From: Rhabditophanes sp. KR3021
Lineage: Eukaryota > Nematoda > Chromadorea > Rhabditida > Alloionematidae
Assembly: GCA_963281155.1 (NCBI GenBank)
Contig: CAUJLY010000005.1
Location: forward strand, 1,550,001-1,614,000
DNA length: 64,000 nt
Direction of reading: 5' to 3'
Shown here: positions 45,060 to 57,649 of the stretch, piece after piece
Layout: each line of letters opens with the position of its first letter
Numbering within the stretch: the first letter of the stretch is position 1
Position numbers and translations under genes: made by a program
The notes under the pieces: model-generated
Told to the model about the DNA's origin: nothing
The model's database searches: none
The model's input: only the letters and a program-made list of their open reading frames with translations

Positions 45060-47760
45060 ATTTATCTGTTTTTTGGGTGCAAATTAATTTGTTGTTGATA
45101 AATACTGTATTAATAAATAGATACACACACACCCTGTCTTAATAATGGTAGCAGTAAGTGGTGGTATCGTCCATGAGTATTGAAAATATCCAATCTTAAC
45201 TCATACAATCTTGACTTGGAAAGGCAGTTTGTGTCTAATAGTTATTTAATTTAAGTTGAATCAGGCACTTGATTTAATTAGCATGAAGGATAATAATCAT
45301 GTAGAAAATGAATATTCTTTTTCAATATAGAGGGTATGTGCCTGGTTTGAGATGATGAATTCTCTAAAATGGAGATACAATAAGACATACAATTGTAACA
45401 CTTTAATTACGCAATCATTTGGTAGTGTCAATTGGATTAACAAAATAAATTATCAAAATCATTATTTGATTAACAACATCCTAGATGGGAACAAAGAAAT
45501 TTAAAAATTGGGAAGGATAAGATGTGAAAAAAATGTTGGGTCCAAAGATAGGGCCACTAAAGTAACAAATAGATAAGTCTTTTTTAATGGCGTGAAATTA
45601 AAATGACCCCGGTGCTTCATTAAACTAATGTTCCAAACTTTTTTCTTTGAATTTTAAACTATTTATTTTATTGCCCAATTAAAGACGTTCCATTTTGGGA
45701 AATGGCAAAAAGATATCTTAAGACAATATCGAAGTCTTATCTTTACTTGAAATATTATTGATGATAATAAAAATGAAATATCAATTTCGGAGTTGACAAA
45801 AAACAGATAGAGTAGTAGTTAAATCAGGCATGATGATTAATGAATGCCATGTCAAAATAATTTATTAGAATTGTTAGGTGGCTCACAAAATGACATTTAA
45901 ATAAATATAACAAGTCCAATTACTTGTGAATCACTCAAAATTTGATTATTGGCTCAAATCATTTATTGGGACTTTTCCGGAACATTGATATTATTTAAAA
46001 AGTTGTGACAAATTAATTAAACGGCAAAAACTAATCAAGCCCAAATAAATTAGTCTATCCAAGTAAAATGAATGATTACAAAAGGTTCAAAATAACATAA
46101 GATGTAAAATAGTACTTCATCACCAACTCACCAACCCAAACCTCCAACCGGAACAAGTGTATGTGACTTTTTGTTTCGCCAAGGCAGACTGTCTCAAAAG
46201 TGCGTGTTTCACAATAAGGTCCTAAACTTGAGATTTATATGTGATGCTCTTCATATAAATTTAAACTTTATATAGTCGTTTTTGGTAGTGCGCAACAATA
46301 ATATATATATCTACCCTAATTCATTGTAAAGAATGTCGTATATACTTTTTGTGAGGACACCCATCATATAAAGATTGTCCTGGGGTCATTGTTTGTGAGT
46401 AAAAAGTTAGTAGAGAGATGGTTTTGCTTGATATGGGGTTAACGTGAATTGGATGTATTTTGAAGTATAACTTGTTGTACAGTTATGTTTGTGTCACAGA
46501 ACCAAACGACAATCATTCCAATTGTTAAGGGGTTGGGGGCTTTTCCTTAAAAATATTAAGAAGAATCAAGGCCTCATAAAAAGAAAAAGATGGTGTTTTT
46601 GGATATATATATTTATCTGCTTACAGGCGTTTATTGTTAAAAGTTTTGTCATGAAGGGTAAAATATGAGTAAAGACAAAACAAATATACTCTAGGCTGAT
46701 AAAAATGCTCTTAAAAGAAGATTTGTAGATTTAAATGAGATGACAAAAGACACTACAATGTAGATGAATAAAAATGTATTGGGCAATGGCAATAAAGGCA
46801 CAGTGACATTTCTTAAAAAATGAGATCCATGTTAACTTCAAATGGACAAATTATTATTAATAACAAATTGATTAGTAGGAAAGTATGTGTTTGCCTTAAA
46901 TGGTTGGCATTTTATTTAATTGTTATTTTAAATAAATCACAATAATGGCATATAAAAGTAATGTTCAAAGTAATGTTCGAATAAATGTCAAATTAAATTA
47001 GCAAACAAGAAATTCTGTAAGACAGATTAAGTTGACGGCAATTGTCTATTAAGTTAATATGCTAAAGGAAAGTCAGTTCTTTTTCCTTCAAAATACATTC
47101 TCATTTGTGCGATTCCCAAAAAACAATGGCGCCTGCCAACATGATTCAAGAAATAGAGGTTATTTGTTTTATATTATGAGATAAGAGACGAATATATTTG
47201 CAATAAGATACTGTTAAGCCAAAGTTTGGATAGTATTTGTCACCAAATTGATTATTATAAATGAATAATGGGCTATATTTAGTTTGAAGAAGAGAATGAT
47301 AAAGATTGTGTAATAAAATATACTTTTATCCTCCTCCACAACAATAACAACAAATATGGGCATAATTATAAGAGGATTGAGTTTAAATTGAATGATTTTA
47401 TTATATGGAACAGGCAAAAATAGTAAAATTATGATTAATATGCACATGGCTTGTCGTTGATTGGTACGTTATATAAAAAGAGTTTGTTGAAGATATTGTA
47501 ATAAATATCGCCGCAGTTGAATTTGATATTTTGAATTCGGATTAATTGTGGTGAATATATGCACTTTCTAAATTTTGAATAAGCTACATAATATTAGAAC
47601 TTGAATGATAAAGAAGTGAATATATTTTTAGTAGATGTTATGGGCTCGTGTTAATCGTTTTTAATAAATGTCTTTCTTTGTTGTCGGATTCATAATGTTA
47701 AAACATTGTTATTTATGGTTAATTTTGAAAAAAGTATTCCAGTTCCATATGTATTATTTT
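45060..47760. other. Intergenic, upstream of the channel gene
   Basis: About 2.7 kb with no supported exon. It should include the promoter for first exon A of the channel and the 3' flank of the first tetraspan gene. I searched for further MGS-type first exons and saw none. Confidence 0.5.
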
Positions 47761-47764
47761 TTGC

Positions 47765-48647
47765 CTAATGAGCAACCATTTCACATTGAATTTTGGTGAA
47801 CATTTTATCAGCTTTGATAACCCCAAAGACCAAAAACAAGAGGTAGGAAGGATTGAGATTGTCAATGATGATGTCGTTGATCCAATACATGAAGGTATTG
47901 GTAATTAAAAAAATGACCATAATTTGGTAAATTAGGATCATTAATTGGGCATAATCTCTTACATATGAGAAGTAAGAAGATTTGGTGGCTATCATAAAGA
48001 TCAAGCCAAACACGCTGTAGAAGGAGACAAGCCACGACAAAACCAGCATGAAAAAGTAGTAGTTAAAGTAGGTAATTTCAAGATCGAAATTCTTGATTCG
48101 ATGAAAGTAATTGGCAAAGCTCTCACTGAATTCTTGGTTGGGTGTTTTTTCATCAGCGAAATTGATTACGTAAACGGTCATTATCAGATTAACCAACAAA
48201 GTGAACATCATATAAAACATATGAGCGAGATGGCAGTCCTGAAATTAACTTTCAACCTCATTGCATAGAATTACAAACCTTGTGGTAGCCAGCAGCAATG
48301 GGATTATCCAAAATGTCACGAATATCCATTTCCTTTACTCTCTTTCTGATTACAGACTTCTTCTTCAAGCCTTTGAAAAACATAGAGTAGTTAAAACCAC
48401 TGCAATGCTCATCCGATTGGGCAGATTCAGAACCGGATATTTTTGAGTCCGGAATAAGGTCAATTCTGCTTCCGGTAGAGAAAAAAAATTCCGAACGCGC
48501 ATGTTCCAAGAATTGTTCAAGTGCTTCATAATTGGGAGTCTCAACACCATTTGTTTGAGAATCAGAACGAAAGTCAGATTCCGAATTCAAAATAGCAATA
48601 GTTCCAAGGGGGGAGTCACCTGTTCCCGTGTTAATTTCCTTTTCCAT
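47765..48647 (-). CDS. Multi-pass membrane protein, unrecognised
   Basis: Two exons, 48647-48279 and 48238-47765, with a 40-bp phase-0 intron (280 aa). The first 120 residues are hydrophilic, Ser/Asp/Glu-rich and probably cytosolic (LNSESDFRSDSQTNG, ending KKSVIRKRVKEMDIRDI). Four hydrophobic segments follow: MFYMMFTLLVNLIMTVYVI, FMLVLSWLVSFYSVFGLIFM, LMILIYQIMVIFLITNTFMY and YLLFLVFGVIKADKMF. No named family recognised; a nematode-restricted tetraspan protein is my best description. The next gene upstream on this strand (49060-49742) has a similar topology, and the pair is separated by about 410 bp. Confidence 0.7.
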
Positions 48648-49059
48648 TGCGATTACGTAAATCTAAAATTATATGCTATATATTAAAAAAGAGAGTAAGT
48701 GCACGAGAACAGGACAACTTATTAGCAATATTTCTTACTGAAAGAGTGGTAGTAGAAGTTATATTGTATAGGCATAAGATTTATACGCAAGGGAAGGAGA
48801 TGACGATGAAAGAATTGACTTGTGCTGGCGACAAAGAACATACGTTAAATCGATGGTACAAAAAACAATCCTCCATATTTATAAGCGGATGTATTGCAGG
48901 TGCCAAATAATTGTTTTTAAGGAGTATGAATAGTGTATGGCTGTTTGTTGGTATTTATGAATGGATGTGGTATTTGTAGTTTTCATCATTTGATGACATT
49001 TTTTGCAATAAGAAACAGAAGTTAAATGATTGTTCAGATGAATAACAACAGATTTATTT

Positions 49060-49742
49060 TTAATTATTAACAGAAAGTTCTGACAACAAAAAGTCGCAAA
49101 TACCCAAATAAATACAGAAAATGAGTGCATAAATGAGTGAAGAGCATTTTTTAACATAATTCGGAGATGTAATGAAAGTTGATGGGACATTATATGCGAT
49201 TACACATCCCAAAATAGTTTGGAGAACAAGTGAAAAGACTAAGGTATGTTTTAGGGGCGTAAGAGAAACCGAGCCTTGTTGATAAAAACAATATAGATAT
49301 TTGGATAGGTGATAGACAAAATTAACAACAAGCAATGTGCTACAAATATAAGTTAGATTAAGATATGAAAATATGTTTGATGCCGAATTCCATTTGTGGC
49401 ATATAAAGCCTACTAAATCCATTTCTTTTTCGTCAGCTGTTGTTTCTGTCACTCCAAAACAGCAAACATAAATGATAACCGCAATGAGATGGATTGCAAC
49501 TGGACGGAAGATGTTTAATTTGTCTTTGAATTGAGCCTATATCAATTTAATTAAAATTTCAACAATTAATTACTTACATATTGTTCGCTTTCTATTGTAA
49601 TTGCCAAATATCCTCTTTGAGATTTTTTAACTGTAGGGGCAACAGCAACTTTTTCCTCCAATTCAGGTTTAATATTAACAATAGAATCATTTGTAAAATC
49701 ATAGGTAGTTTTCTTCAAAATAGATTTAAGTGGTTGAGCCAT
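49060..49742 (-). CDS. Multi-pass membrane protein, unrecognised
   Basis: Two exons, 49742-49578 and 49536-49060, with a 41-bp phase-0 intron (213 aa). A hydrophilic N-terminal 60 residues (MAQPLKSILKKTTYDFTND) precede four likely membrane segments: AIHLIAVIIYVCCFGV, YICSTLLVVNFVYHL, LVFSLVLQTILGCVIAY and LIYALIFCIYLGICDFLL. Spacing resembles MARVEL-like four-helix proteins, but I see no diagnostic motif. Same strand as, and upstream of, the other tetraspan gene. Confidence 0.7.
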
Positions 49743-49749
49743 GTCTAAA

Positions 49750-50550
49750 AAGTACCATCTATATAAATTGAGGAAAGTAAGATGCTACTTATAAAAGCCA
49801 AAAATGAATATATTAAAAGGTGTTAAATGCTCATCTACGCCAACATTGCACTAGAGATGAAAAATAGTGCATATTTTTTAATGTCTGCTCATATCTGATT
49901 TTAAGAGAATGGTCAAAGGCAATGAGCAAATTACAAAATGGCGTGCTTTAATGTAAGAAGGTTATAATTTCTGTAATTAAAAAAGTGTCTGGAAATCAAA
50001 TGATCTATCAATAATTTTTCTAGCCAATGTTTAAATATCAAGTTTGGAGATATGAATCTAATTATTTTATCAATTGGACAACTTTATGTTGTGTTATGTT
50101 TTATGTTATTCATTACTTTTATAAATTAGAGGAAGAGCAAAACTTGTGATATTGACTTTTTACCTCAGTTAATTTGGGTGAATCATGTTATGTAATGTCG
50201 TTTTTAATACAATAGCATTTTGTTTATGAATTTATTATTTGAATTAAATGTAGTCCTTGCACTAGTCAATATTATTTTTAAAATGTATTGTTGCTTTTAA
50301 TACATTCTTGAGTACAGTTTTTGTTCTTACAGATTTAATGACATTATTTTAGTGCCAAACATTTTTTAAACTAAAAACAACTAGATAATTTTCAAAATTA
50401 AAAACGCAAACAAACGACTTGTAAATTTGACAAACACCATATGCCCACTATGATTCATCATCACTTAAATTAATTTCCCATCTCGTGACATAACAGTTGT
50501 TAATATCTTTGTTATTATAAAAAGAAATGCTTTTACCTTTTCATTAACAT
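49750..50550. other. Intergenic, divergent promoter region
   Basis: About 0.8 kb between the tetraspan gene (-) and the transthyretin-like gene (+). No exon or RNA seen; presumably both promoters. Confidence 0.5.
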
Positions 50551-50554
50551 CAAA

Positions 50555-51047
50555 ATGGCTTTTACTAATAGTTTGATAAAATTGATTTTGAGCTTAATTT
50601 TATTAGGACAAACTGTAAATGCTGTTGGATTTTCTCCACAAAGTATTGGTGTAATTGGACATTTAGAATGTAACGGAGTAAATGCGTCTGGAGTTTTGGT
50701 GAAAGTTTATAACAAGAATCGTAAGTTTATGGAACATTTATCAATTAATAACAAATGCAATTATAGTATTTTATACAGACAATTTAATCGCTCAAGGAGC
50801 AACAGACGTTAACGGCAACATCAGATTGATAGGAACTGACAAAGAATTGCTAACTAACATGAATATTCATATCAACATTTATCATCACTGTAATCACGAA
50901 AGTATTTGGTGTGCCAGAAGAGTAACCGTTAAAGTTCCAACTGAATTTATAACAAAAGGCAAAGAAACAGCCGATCGCTTTTTTGACATCGGCACTCATC
51001 AATTAAATGAGCCCAATCCAGAAGAAGAAAAAGATTGCTTCCATTAA
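50555..51047 (+). CDS. Transthyretin-like (TTL/TTR) secreted protein
   Basis: Two exons, 50555-50720 and 50767-51047, with a 46-bp phase-1 intron (148 aa). A signal peptide (LIKLILSLILLGQTVNA) is followed by the TTL fold: SIGVIGHLECNGVNASGVLVK, then across the junction YNKNLFYTDNLIAQGATD, GNIRLIGTDKELL, INIYHHCN, RRVTVKVPTEFITKG and FDIGTHQL. The paired Cys of the family are kept. TTL proteins are a large, nematode-typical secreted family; some act in neuronal or apoptotic-cell recognition and in parasite secretions, but this member's role is unknown. I chose the acceptor at 50766 over one 12 bp later because it restores the DNLIAQG strand context. Its stop overlaps the stop of the opposite-strand zinc-finger gene. 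Confidence 0.92.
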
Positions 51048-52106
51048 AGTTGATTTTCACCTTGCTTATTAAAGTTATTAATTTTGGATAATAAATCTTG
51101 TAGTCTATTTTTCTTTCTCTCTGGGTCATCAGGGGTCGCTTCCTTAGTCGTGGCATTCCCTATCAAATCTGCCAATGATTGATTGCATTTGCTTTTACTC
51201 ATTTCAACATTCATTACATCACCTTGTGACAAAACGGTGTTTATTTGAGTTTCTGTAAGAGAATCCTTGTGTAGTCGAGTGATATGATTGCGTAATTTTG
51301 GTCGTGATTCAAAGGATTGAATACATATTTGGATGGGGCATATATAAGGATTATATTTGGTTTTGTGTTGAGCTTCATGTCTTGAAATTTGGCATCTATT
51401 TTGAAATTGTTTCCCACAATATTTGCAAATCAAACCAAGATACTTTTGGGAGCCCCGAGGTTTTCTTTGGTTGGGATCTTCAAATAAAGAATCAATTAGA
51501 GTTTGTCCCTGATCTTGTTGTACTCTGTACAAATTACCAGCCTTTGAACTGTTCACATCGGTGCTCGTCTCACCTTTCAGCTTTCTCCTTTTGGAAACTC
51601 TTTTTGCCTCTTTTTCACCAAACACTCTTTGTTCTACTTGTTGTTCCTTTCTATTATTAATGCTAATTTGTTCCAAAAAACTAAATTGCTTCTGAGGTGA
51701 TTGTAATATTGCAGGACTTGTTTTGGGTGTTGTCATCATCGAGACACCTTTGTCATTACTATTGCTAACTAAGTTGTTGTTGTTAGTTTCACAAAATAAA
51801 TGCTTTACTGCTGGAAATTGATTCGCGAAATCATCGACATACGCGGGAACTAATTTTAGAATTTTATATTTTGGAACTTTTTGAATCAAATTTGAAATAG
51901 ATGCAAATGTCAACTGCAATGAATTATTCATTTCTGGAGTATTATGAGAGCTGTAAAAGTGACAGATCAGGCTGAAAAATAAAATTGTCAATGTTGAATT
52001 TACTTAATGAGATTTACCTTGTCATATCATTCAAATAAATATTTGGACAATGTGGGCAAACCAAAGCAGTAGCCATAAATGACATAGTATCATTAAAAGA
52101 TGTCAT
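51044..52106 (-). CDS. C2H2 zinc-finger protein
   Basis: Two exons, 52106-52018 and 51971-51044, with a 46-bp phase-2 intron (338 aa). An N-terminal degenerate finger spans the splice site (CPHCPNIYLNDM|TSLICHFYSSH). Two further fingers lie near residues 215-270: CKYCGKQFQNRCQISRHEAQH-like and CPIQICIQSFESRPKLRNHI with a C-x4-C spacing and a final His. Between them and the N-terminus is a basic, NLS-like patch (KRVSKRRKLKGE). The C-terminus is charged (DDPERKKNRLQDLLSKI). It is probably a nuclear DNA- or RNA-binding protein. It starts 92 bp after the BtpA gene on the same strand, and its stop codon overlaps that of the TTL gene. Confidence 0.82.
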
Positions 52107-52198
52107 GGCAAAATAATAATCTATCAAAAATGAAGAATGTTAGTAAAATAAAGAACTAATTTATGTGGACGGTAAATATTTAATAAATAAATCAAAAT

Positions 52199-54580
52199 TT
52201 AATTTCCTTTGACTTTATTAACGAATTGAGCGATTTTGGCTAGTTCAAGTTGACCAGACCAATGACCGCCTGTCTTAAAATAAGAGCCAACAATGAAGCC
52301 TGATGCATGCTTGTATCTATTAAGATTAGTAGATGTCACACCACTTCCAATAAAAATAGGAAGTTTAGAAACCTTCTTAATCTTCTCGATCTCACTAGCA
52401 TCAGCTTCCTTGCCAGTTGCTGATCCAGTAATGATGACACCATCCGCACCGAAAAACTCAGCTGCTTCAACACATTCAGCAGTAGAAAGATCGGAAGTGA
52501 TTGCGTGCGAACTATAAAAGATATACTTAAATAAAAAAGTCGGAATAAAATATGATATAACATTTCCTACAAATTTAAAAAAAGACAACCATCAGACCAA
52601 ACCACCCTCTTCCTCATCACATCATCTCATATATCATCTATACACAAGTATACCAAAAAGCCAGCCAAATTATAATAATATATTATATTCAAAAATAAAA
52701 TGCAAATAAGGAAACGCTCATTAATATGCATGCAAAAAGGACTTTTAATGCTCCGTTAACAGTTTATGGTAATTTGGTAAAGAGAGGGAGATGCTTTTTA
52801 TAATTTGAATGTACGAGACGTGGCTTTGTGGGGTAAAAAATTGTGTTTGTGTAAGTTGGAGAATGCAAATTTTGTTCCCATCTCTTTAACCATATTTTAT
52901 GTTGGAAGGAGGTGAAATGGGTAGGCAATTTTTTTAATAAATATTAATATTCATCCTCATGTATAATGAATAATTTTCGGCCAAATTTTAATTGACTTAC
53001 CAATGTTTCTTCTTGATGTCTGTGAGGACTGCTACATTTGAACCGATATGCTTACGGAATCTTAATAATTCACCCGCACATGCATTCATAATTCCTTCGT
53101 CGGCTACGTGCGAATATACAAAAGCTTCGGCTCGAATAAAATCGAAGTCTGCGGCATGTGCTACTGATAAAGCTTCCTTGTTTGCTCCGGCGAGGATTTG
53201 AATTCCTAGGAATGGTCTGGGCTTGGAACCAAAGACATCTCTTGTTACCATTGCACAAGCTGCCATTGTAGCTGTGATTTCTGGGCCTATTTTTGAACCT
53301 GCAAAAAAACAAATTAATAATTTACCTACTATTAATTCCGTAAATTAGCCCAAAACGCAGTTCTTGTAGTTTTTGTAAATGCCTCGTACGGCCCACAACA
53401 AAGAGATATTTTAAATAGGTTTATGATCAAAAATACACTGTCTTTTAAACTGCATGAACAGAATTTTGAAAAAATATTTTTGCCCGAGGACAGAAGGTAT
53501 GAAGTTGGTCCAGGAATGGGACTTAAATTTTTGTTATCAAAAAAATGTTTAGCCAGTTGGTAGAACTGGAAAACTGAGTTTAATAACATAAACCAAAACT
53601 TAAAAGCCAAATAATCTTCTTGGAGGAGCAGCTAATAATGTAGGATCACAAAAGGTAAAAAGTATTATTTTTTGTGTAGTGAGTTTAAAAGATATGCACT
53701 AATCAGAACTCTTGTGTAGAAATCGAAAGACTCATTTGAGTAGATAGGCCGCCTGCAAAGTAATGATAAAGAAAAGAAGTTTTGGAAAATACCTTCCGTA
53801 TCTGGTTAGCTACATTTGTAATATTTAGTGATAAAATTAGATTTTTAATTATAAGTGAGTTGTTCTTCAATTTTGTTTTAATGTCTTGAAGAATAATTGA
53901 AAAGAGAGTCTTTTTGGCAACATATTAATGGTATTTGATTACTTCATAATTAGATTTGGTGAATTACAAAATGAAGCGGAGAAGTGAGCATCCAAACGTA
54001 AGTTCTATAAAAATTGCCGATCTAATCACTGGAGACGTAATATGAAGAGTATATGATCAACCTTGTATATTAATGAGGCTTTAGGAATCGAGCATCATTT
54101 ATTTACAAGAACATAAATCATTGCATGGCATTGATATTTCAGGCTAATAAAGGAAATTATATCCATGCAGGATTCATTGTCACCAAAGTGAAAAACTAAC
54201 AATTAAAAATTGGATTAATTAGCTAAGTACGTTCTTCTAATTTGTAGGCTTTTATATATTTTTTTCGAAATTTATGCGTGTGATATTCTTTTTAACTGTA
54301 TGTGTTCTTTTGTGATTAACTTACCGTGCAAATATGGTAAATCAAACATATTTTCAAGAATTATTCCATCCTAATAAAAGCTTCAATTTAAATTAACAAA
54401 AAAATCACGTACCACTTTAGCCTTCTCGTATATTGTAACCTCCTTCCTAACATGATCCAAAATAGATTGAACAGATAACACATTATTAGGAGTTCCCGGA
54501 AGGGAAGGAACATGTACCATTCCAATAGTTAACCCCTTTTTAGCATTTTTTAAATGTTGAACAAATTTATTGCCAATCAT
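52199..54580 (-). CDS. BtpA-family TIM-barrel protein
   Basis: Four exons: 54580-54413, 54370-54325, 53298-53001 and 52511-52199 (825 nt, 274 aa); all phases agree. Family features are GMVHVPSLPGTP, GIILENMFDLPYLHG, ITATMAACAMVTRDVF, FLGIQILAGANKEALSVA, FIRAEAFVYSHVADEGIM, HAITSDLS, DGVIITGSATGKEAD and LPIFIGSGVTSTN. BtpA-like proteins are phosphate-binding TIM barrels, first known from photosystem I biogenesis in cyanobacteria; animals have homologues with unknown function, some suggested to act in mitochondria. The 1026-bp third intron holds a P450-like fragment on the same strand. The zinc-finger gene starts 92 bp downstream, typical of an operon. Confidence 0.9.
53332..53589 (-). pseudogene. 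Possible cytochrome P450 N-terminal fragment in a BtpA intron
   Basis: A frame in the large BtpA intron begins with a hydrophobic stretch (FWFMLLNSVFQFY) and then LSPIPGPTSYLL, the Pro-rich hinge that follows the membrane anchor in microsomal P450s, and later LFKISLCCGPYEAF, similar to the K-x-GPY region of CYP4-type proteins. Nothing of the haem-binding or I-helix regions is present, so if real it is a fragment. Confidence 0.35.
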
Positions 54581-54589
54581 TTCACGTCA

Positions 54590-55175
54590 ATTTATTCATT
54601 AAAACTCAAATGGCCAATGCGATCACTTATTAAACGTCGCTTCTCCAATGACTAACCAACCGGGAAAATTGAACCATCCGATCGTCAATTGAAAAGGCTT
54701 GGTCTTATTTTAGATTAGTAATCAGACCTAAAAAAGAGAAATTTCACCTTCACCCAACATGACACTAATACGTTACTTGATTTTGTTAATTTTTATCAAA
54801 AACCAGTCTTCTCTGAATTAAGTTATTAGATCGAAAAGCGATGTTCCCTGCTGCTGCCAATAATTAATTAAAAAAGTAAATTTTTTATCTAAAAGTTATA
54901 CTAAAAATGTATACATATACTATAAAGTTAATGTGGAAGTTGCCAAAAAAAGTTGACATGACGTTCCGCTGATAATAAGCACACCACAAAGCATTCTTTC
55001 AGGTAGTTTAGTCATTTAACATCAACCCTTTCTATACAACAACACATGAACAGCAGTAGGCAACAAAGGCTTGGCTTTAGTGTTGTACAATTACCTTAAA
55101 AAATATTAAAATCAAGAGGAAGGTACAAGGTAATTGTATTTAAAGGTGAATGGAAGTGAAAACAGATTTATTTTT
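54590..55175. other. Intergenic, divergent promoter region
   Basis: About 0.6 kb between the start of the BtpA gene (-) and the start of the secreted-protein gene (+). No exon seen. A 3' splice site (TTTATTTTTAAAG) ends just before the plus-strand ATG at 55182. Confidence 0.5.
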
Positions 55176-55181
55176 AAAGCC

Positions 55182-56564
55182 ATGGCAAGATATTTTTGGG
55201 GGTTGCGATTTATTTTTCTAGTTATTTTTGTTGGAGATTGTGGTGGAAAGATATTTGAAAAGGCTGATAGGTTTCGTGTAAAAGCTAGAAATAATTTAGT
55301 CTTGTTGGACGAAACTGAATCTTCCTCCAATCAGCCAGATTATGAGTTCTTATTGAGTAGGGATTCGGAGGATGACTTTGGAGATATTTACGATCAAGTT
55401 TATCAGAAGCTGCCTGATCATGAAGTTGTTTTTATGGGGAAGTCTATTGGATTGAAGGATTCTAATGGAGTTACTGCTCCGCCGACTGTTACCAAAGTTC
55501 CTCATCCTCGTCCACCTGTACTTGTGCCTCAATTTTTTAGAACATACCTTGAAAAAGCAGAGTAAGTATAATTTTCTTCAAAAATTGATAATAATTCATT
55601 TAGATGGCTAAATACGCTTCAAGATACTTTATTCCCAATTACAGATGGACCTAACCAACCAAAAAAGCAAATGCCTGTATCCGTATTTACAACTCTTACT
55701 AAAATACGATCAACTACTGAAAGTACGTTCATTGACAATAAACCAAAGGAAACTTTGACTATTAATGAATCAAAGAAAACTTTGACTAATAACAAACCAA
55801 AGGAAACTCTGGCTACAATGGTTGAAAAAATAATCTCTGAACAGAAGACTGGGGGAAAGATAATTGACGATTATGATTCATTAAGGTACTTAAATTCTCC
55901 TACCCTTGATCTTTTTAATTAAAATATTTACTGTTCTAGTGCGAATGAAGCTAGAAAATTGGCTGAAGCCGAGGCAAGGCAAATTTTAGCTGCAATAGTT
56001 GAGAAAGAAAATAAAGAGTCGTCAGGTTTAGAAGAAGATAATGAAAAAAGCAATTTAATCAAAGAAACCCATAAAGTAGTACATAACAATAACAGTCAAG
56101 GTGGTATTGAAGAAAAATCAAAAAAGGTAGCTGATGTTACAGTTGAGGCTGAAATCAAATTGACCAAATCTCCTTCAAAAGAAATGAATGCAAATGATGA
56201 GAAAGGAATGAAGGCTATTTTGAAAGATAAAATAACAACACATTCTCCTTTAATTACGTCGAGTACGGTTTTACCTAATACCTTGAATACTTTTAATATT
56301 TTACATCAGCCAAAGTCTTTTGTTTCTTTGAATCAGCTTATTTTACCGGTTACAACGACAACAACACTTAAACCAAGGGCATGCAGAAGTTTAAATGCCG
56401 TTCAAGATGGACGCCCACATGCGCGAACTGACAAATCATGTCGTTTAGCAATGCCTGGTCTTCCAGCTGATAAGAAATGTATGTGCAAATATTTAGTTGG
56501 AGCTCGTGATTCCAATCATTGTCCCGTCAATTTCTTATATTTATGCAAACGGGTCAGCAACTAA
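55182..56564 (+). CDS. Secreted Ser/Thr/Lys-rich protein with Cys-rich end, unrecognised
   Basis: Three exons, 55182-55561, 55604-55885 and 55940-56564 (1287 nt, 428 aa), with introns of 42 and 54 bp in phase 2. A signal peptide (LRFIFLVIFVGDCGG) is followed by a proline-rich segment (PHPRPPVLVPQFFRTYLEK). A middle region carries imperfect repeats of NKPKETL / NESKKTL units and Lys/Glu-rich low complexity. The last 60 residues hold six Cys (RACRSLNAVQDGRP, KSCRLAMPGLPADKKCMCK, HCP, LCK), likely a disulfide-bonded domain. Nothing that I recognise by name. The start at 55182 is preferred to an in-frame ATG at 55134 because a 3' splice site lies 2 bp upstream and it puts the hydrophobic segment at the N-terminus. 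It could be an extracellular matrix or cuticle-related protein (inference). Confidence 0.75.
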
Positions 56565-56569
56565 TAACA

Positions 56570-57645
56570 AAGGAAATAATACAATTTTCTCATCATCTCC
56601 TTTTACTGTGTATTAATAATAAACTTTTACAAAACAATTATGATCTCCTTTGTATTTTGATTAATTACGCCAAATTATCTGATACTTTTTTGTTAATTAT
56701 TACAATCGAAAATGTGATGTGCATAAGACAATATATTCTCTAACTTATTAAATGTATCATTTAAGTGATACTTAATTTTATCAAAAATAGGAAGAAAGAT
56801 GTAAGCTTGTATACCAAAAATGTTTATTATCAAATTAGTGAACATTTTTTTGTTTAGAGGTGATCGTGACAATGTAACATAAAGTTATATTGATAAGAAA
56901 AATTACAATAAATTAATAAAATTAATGATATGAGAGAGATGCATTTTTGTTGTTCAGGTAGGTGATTTAATGTTGTGGTGGAAAGTTGATAAGCATGAAG
57001 TGGTTCAAATAAATTATTGTGTTGCAAACATTGTTTTAATGTGTCTTTTTGTCACTTCGTTAAGAAAGAATCAAGTGTAATGTAATATACTATAGCAGTA
57101 GTAATGAAGAGTAGTTCAATTTAGGGAGATTTAAACGTCAAGAAAAGTTGTCTATATTTCGAAAGCAAATATACATACAATTTTATTTAAGTACATGAGC
57201 AACAGATGCTATTTGAACTCGTTGTGTCTTTTATCTTTAGGAGTCAGTAGACACCAACTAACTTCCAATTTTGTTTTTACCCTCCGAACGACCCATAATA
57301 TGACTCATTGCAAGCAACTAACAAACAAATAATATTTATCATTTGAGCAACTACAATTAAAATAAGAAAATACAGCTCTACTTACCTCTAAAGAACCACT
57401 TCCAAATATATTCCGCTTCAATACAATATCGTTATTTTGACTACTAATTTGATAAAAACACCCTTTAAACAATTTAATTTTATCGATTTTGATGTTGCCC
57501 CATCGTGATAACAATCATTTTATTACTATACAATTGATTCTGATAAGTTTCGTTAACTACCTATTAATACCTTTTAATTATCTTACAATCTAATAAACTA
57601 ACTAATTATTTTTAGATTTACTTATATGGTTATCAAAGTATAAAT
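56570..57645. other. Intergenic, no gene seen
   Basis: About 1.1 kb. A minus-strand frame at 57305-57514 ends in a donor-like GTAAGT after LEV-type codons but lacks an ATG and a partner exon, so I do not call it. Confidence 0.4.
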
Positions 57646-57649
57646 TAAA

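Noticed and set aside
47214..47447. Minus-strand hydrophobic frame of 77 codons
   Set aside because: Isoleucine/leucine-rich composition expected from AT-rich DNA; no splice context.
50767..50778. Alternative acceptor 12 bp into TTL exon 2 (TTTATACAG)
   Set aside because: It keeps the frame but removes LFYT before DNLIAQG, which the TTL family normally has.
57305..57514. Minus-strand frame ending in a GTAAGT donor
   Set aside because: No ATG or acceptor at its 5' end and no following exon in phase.
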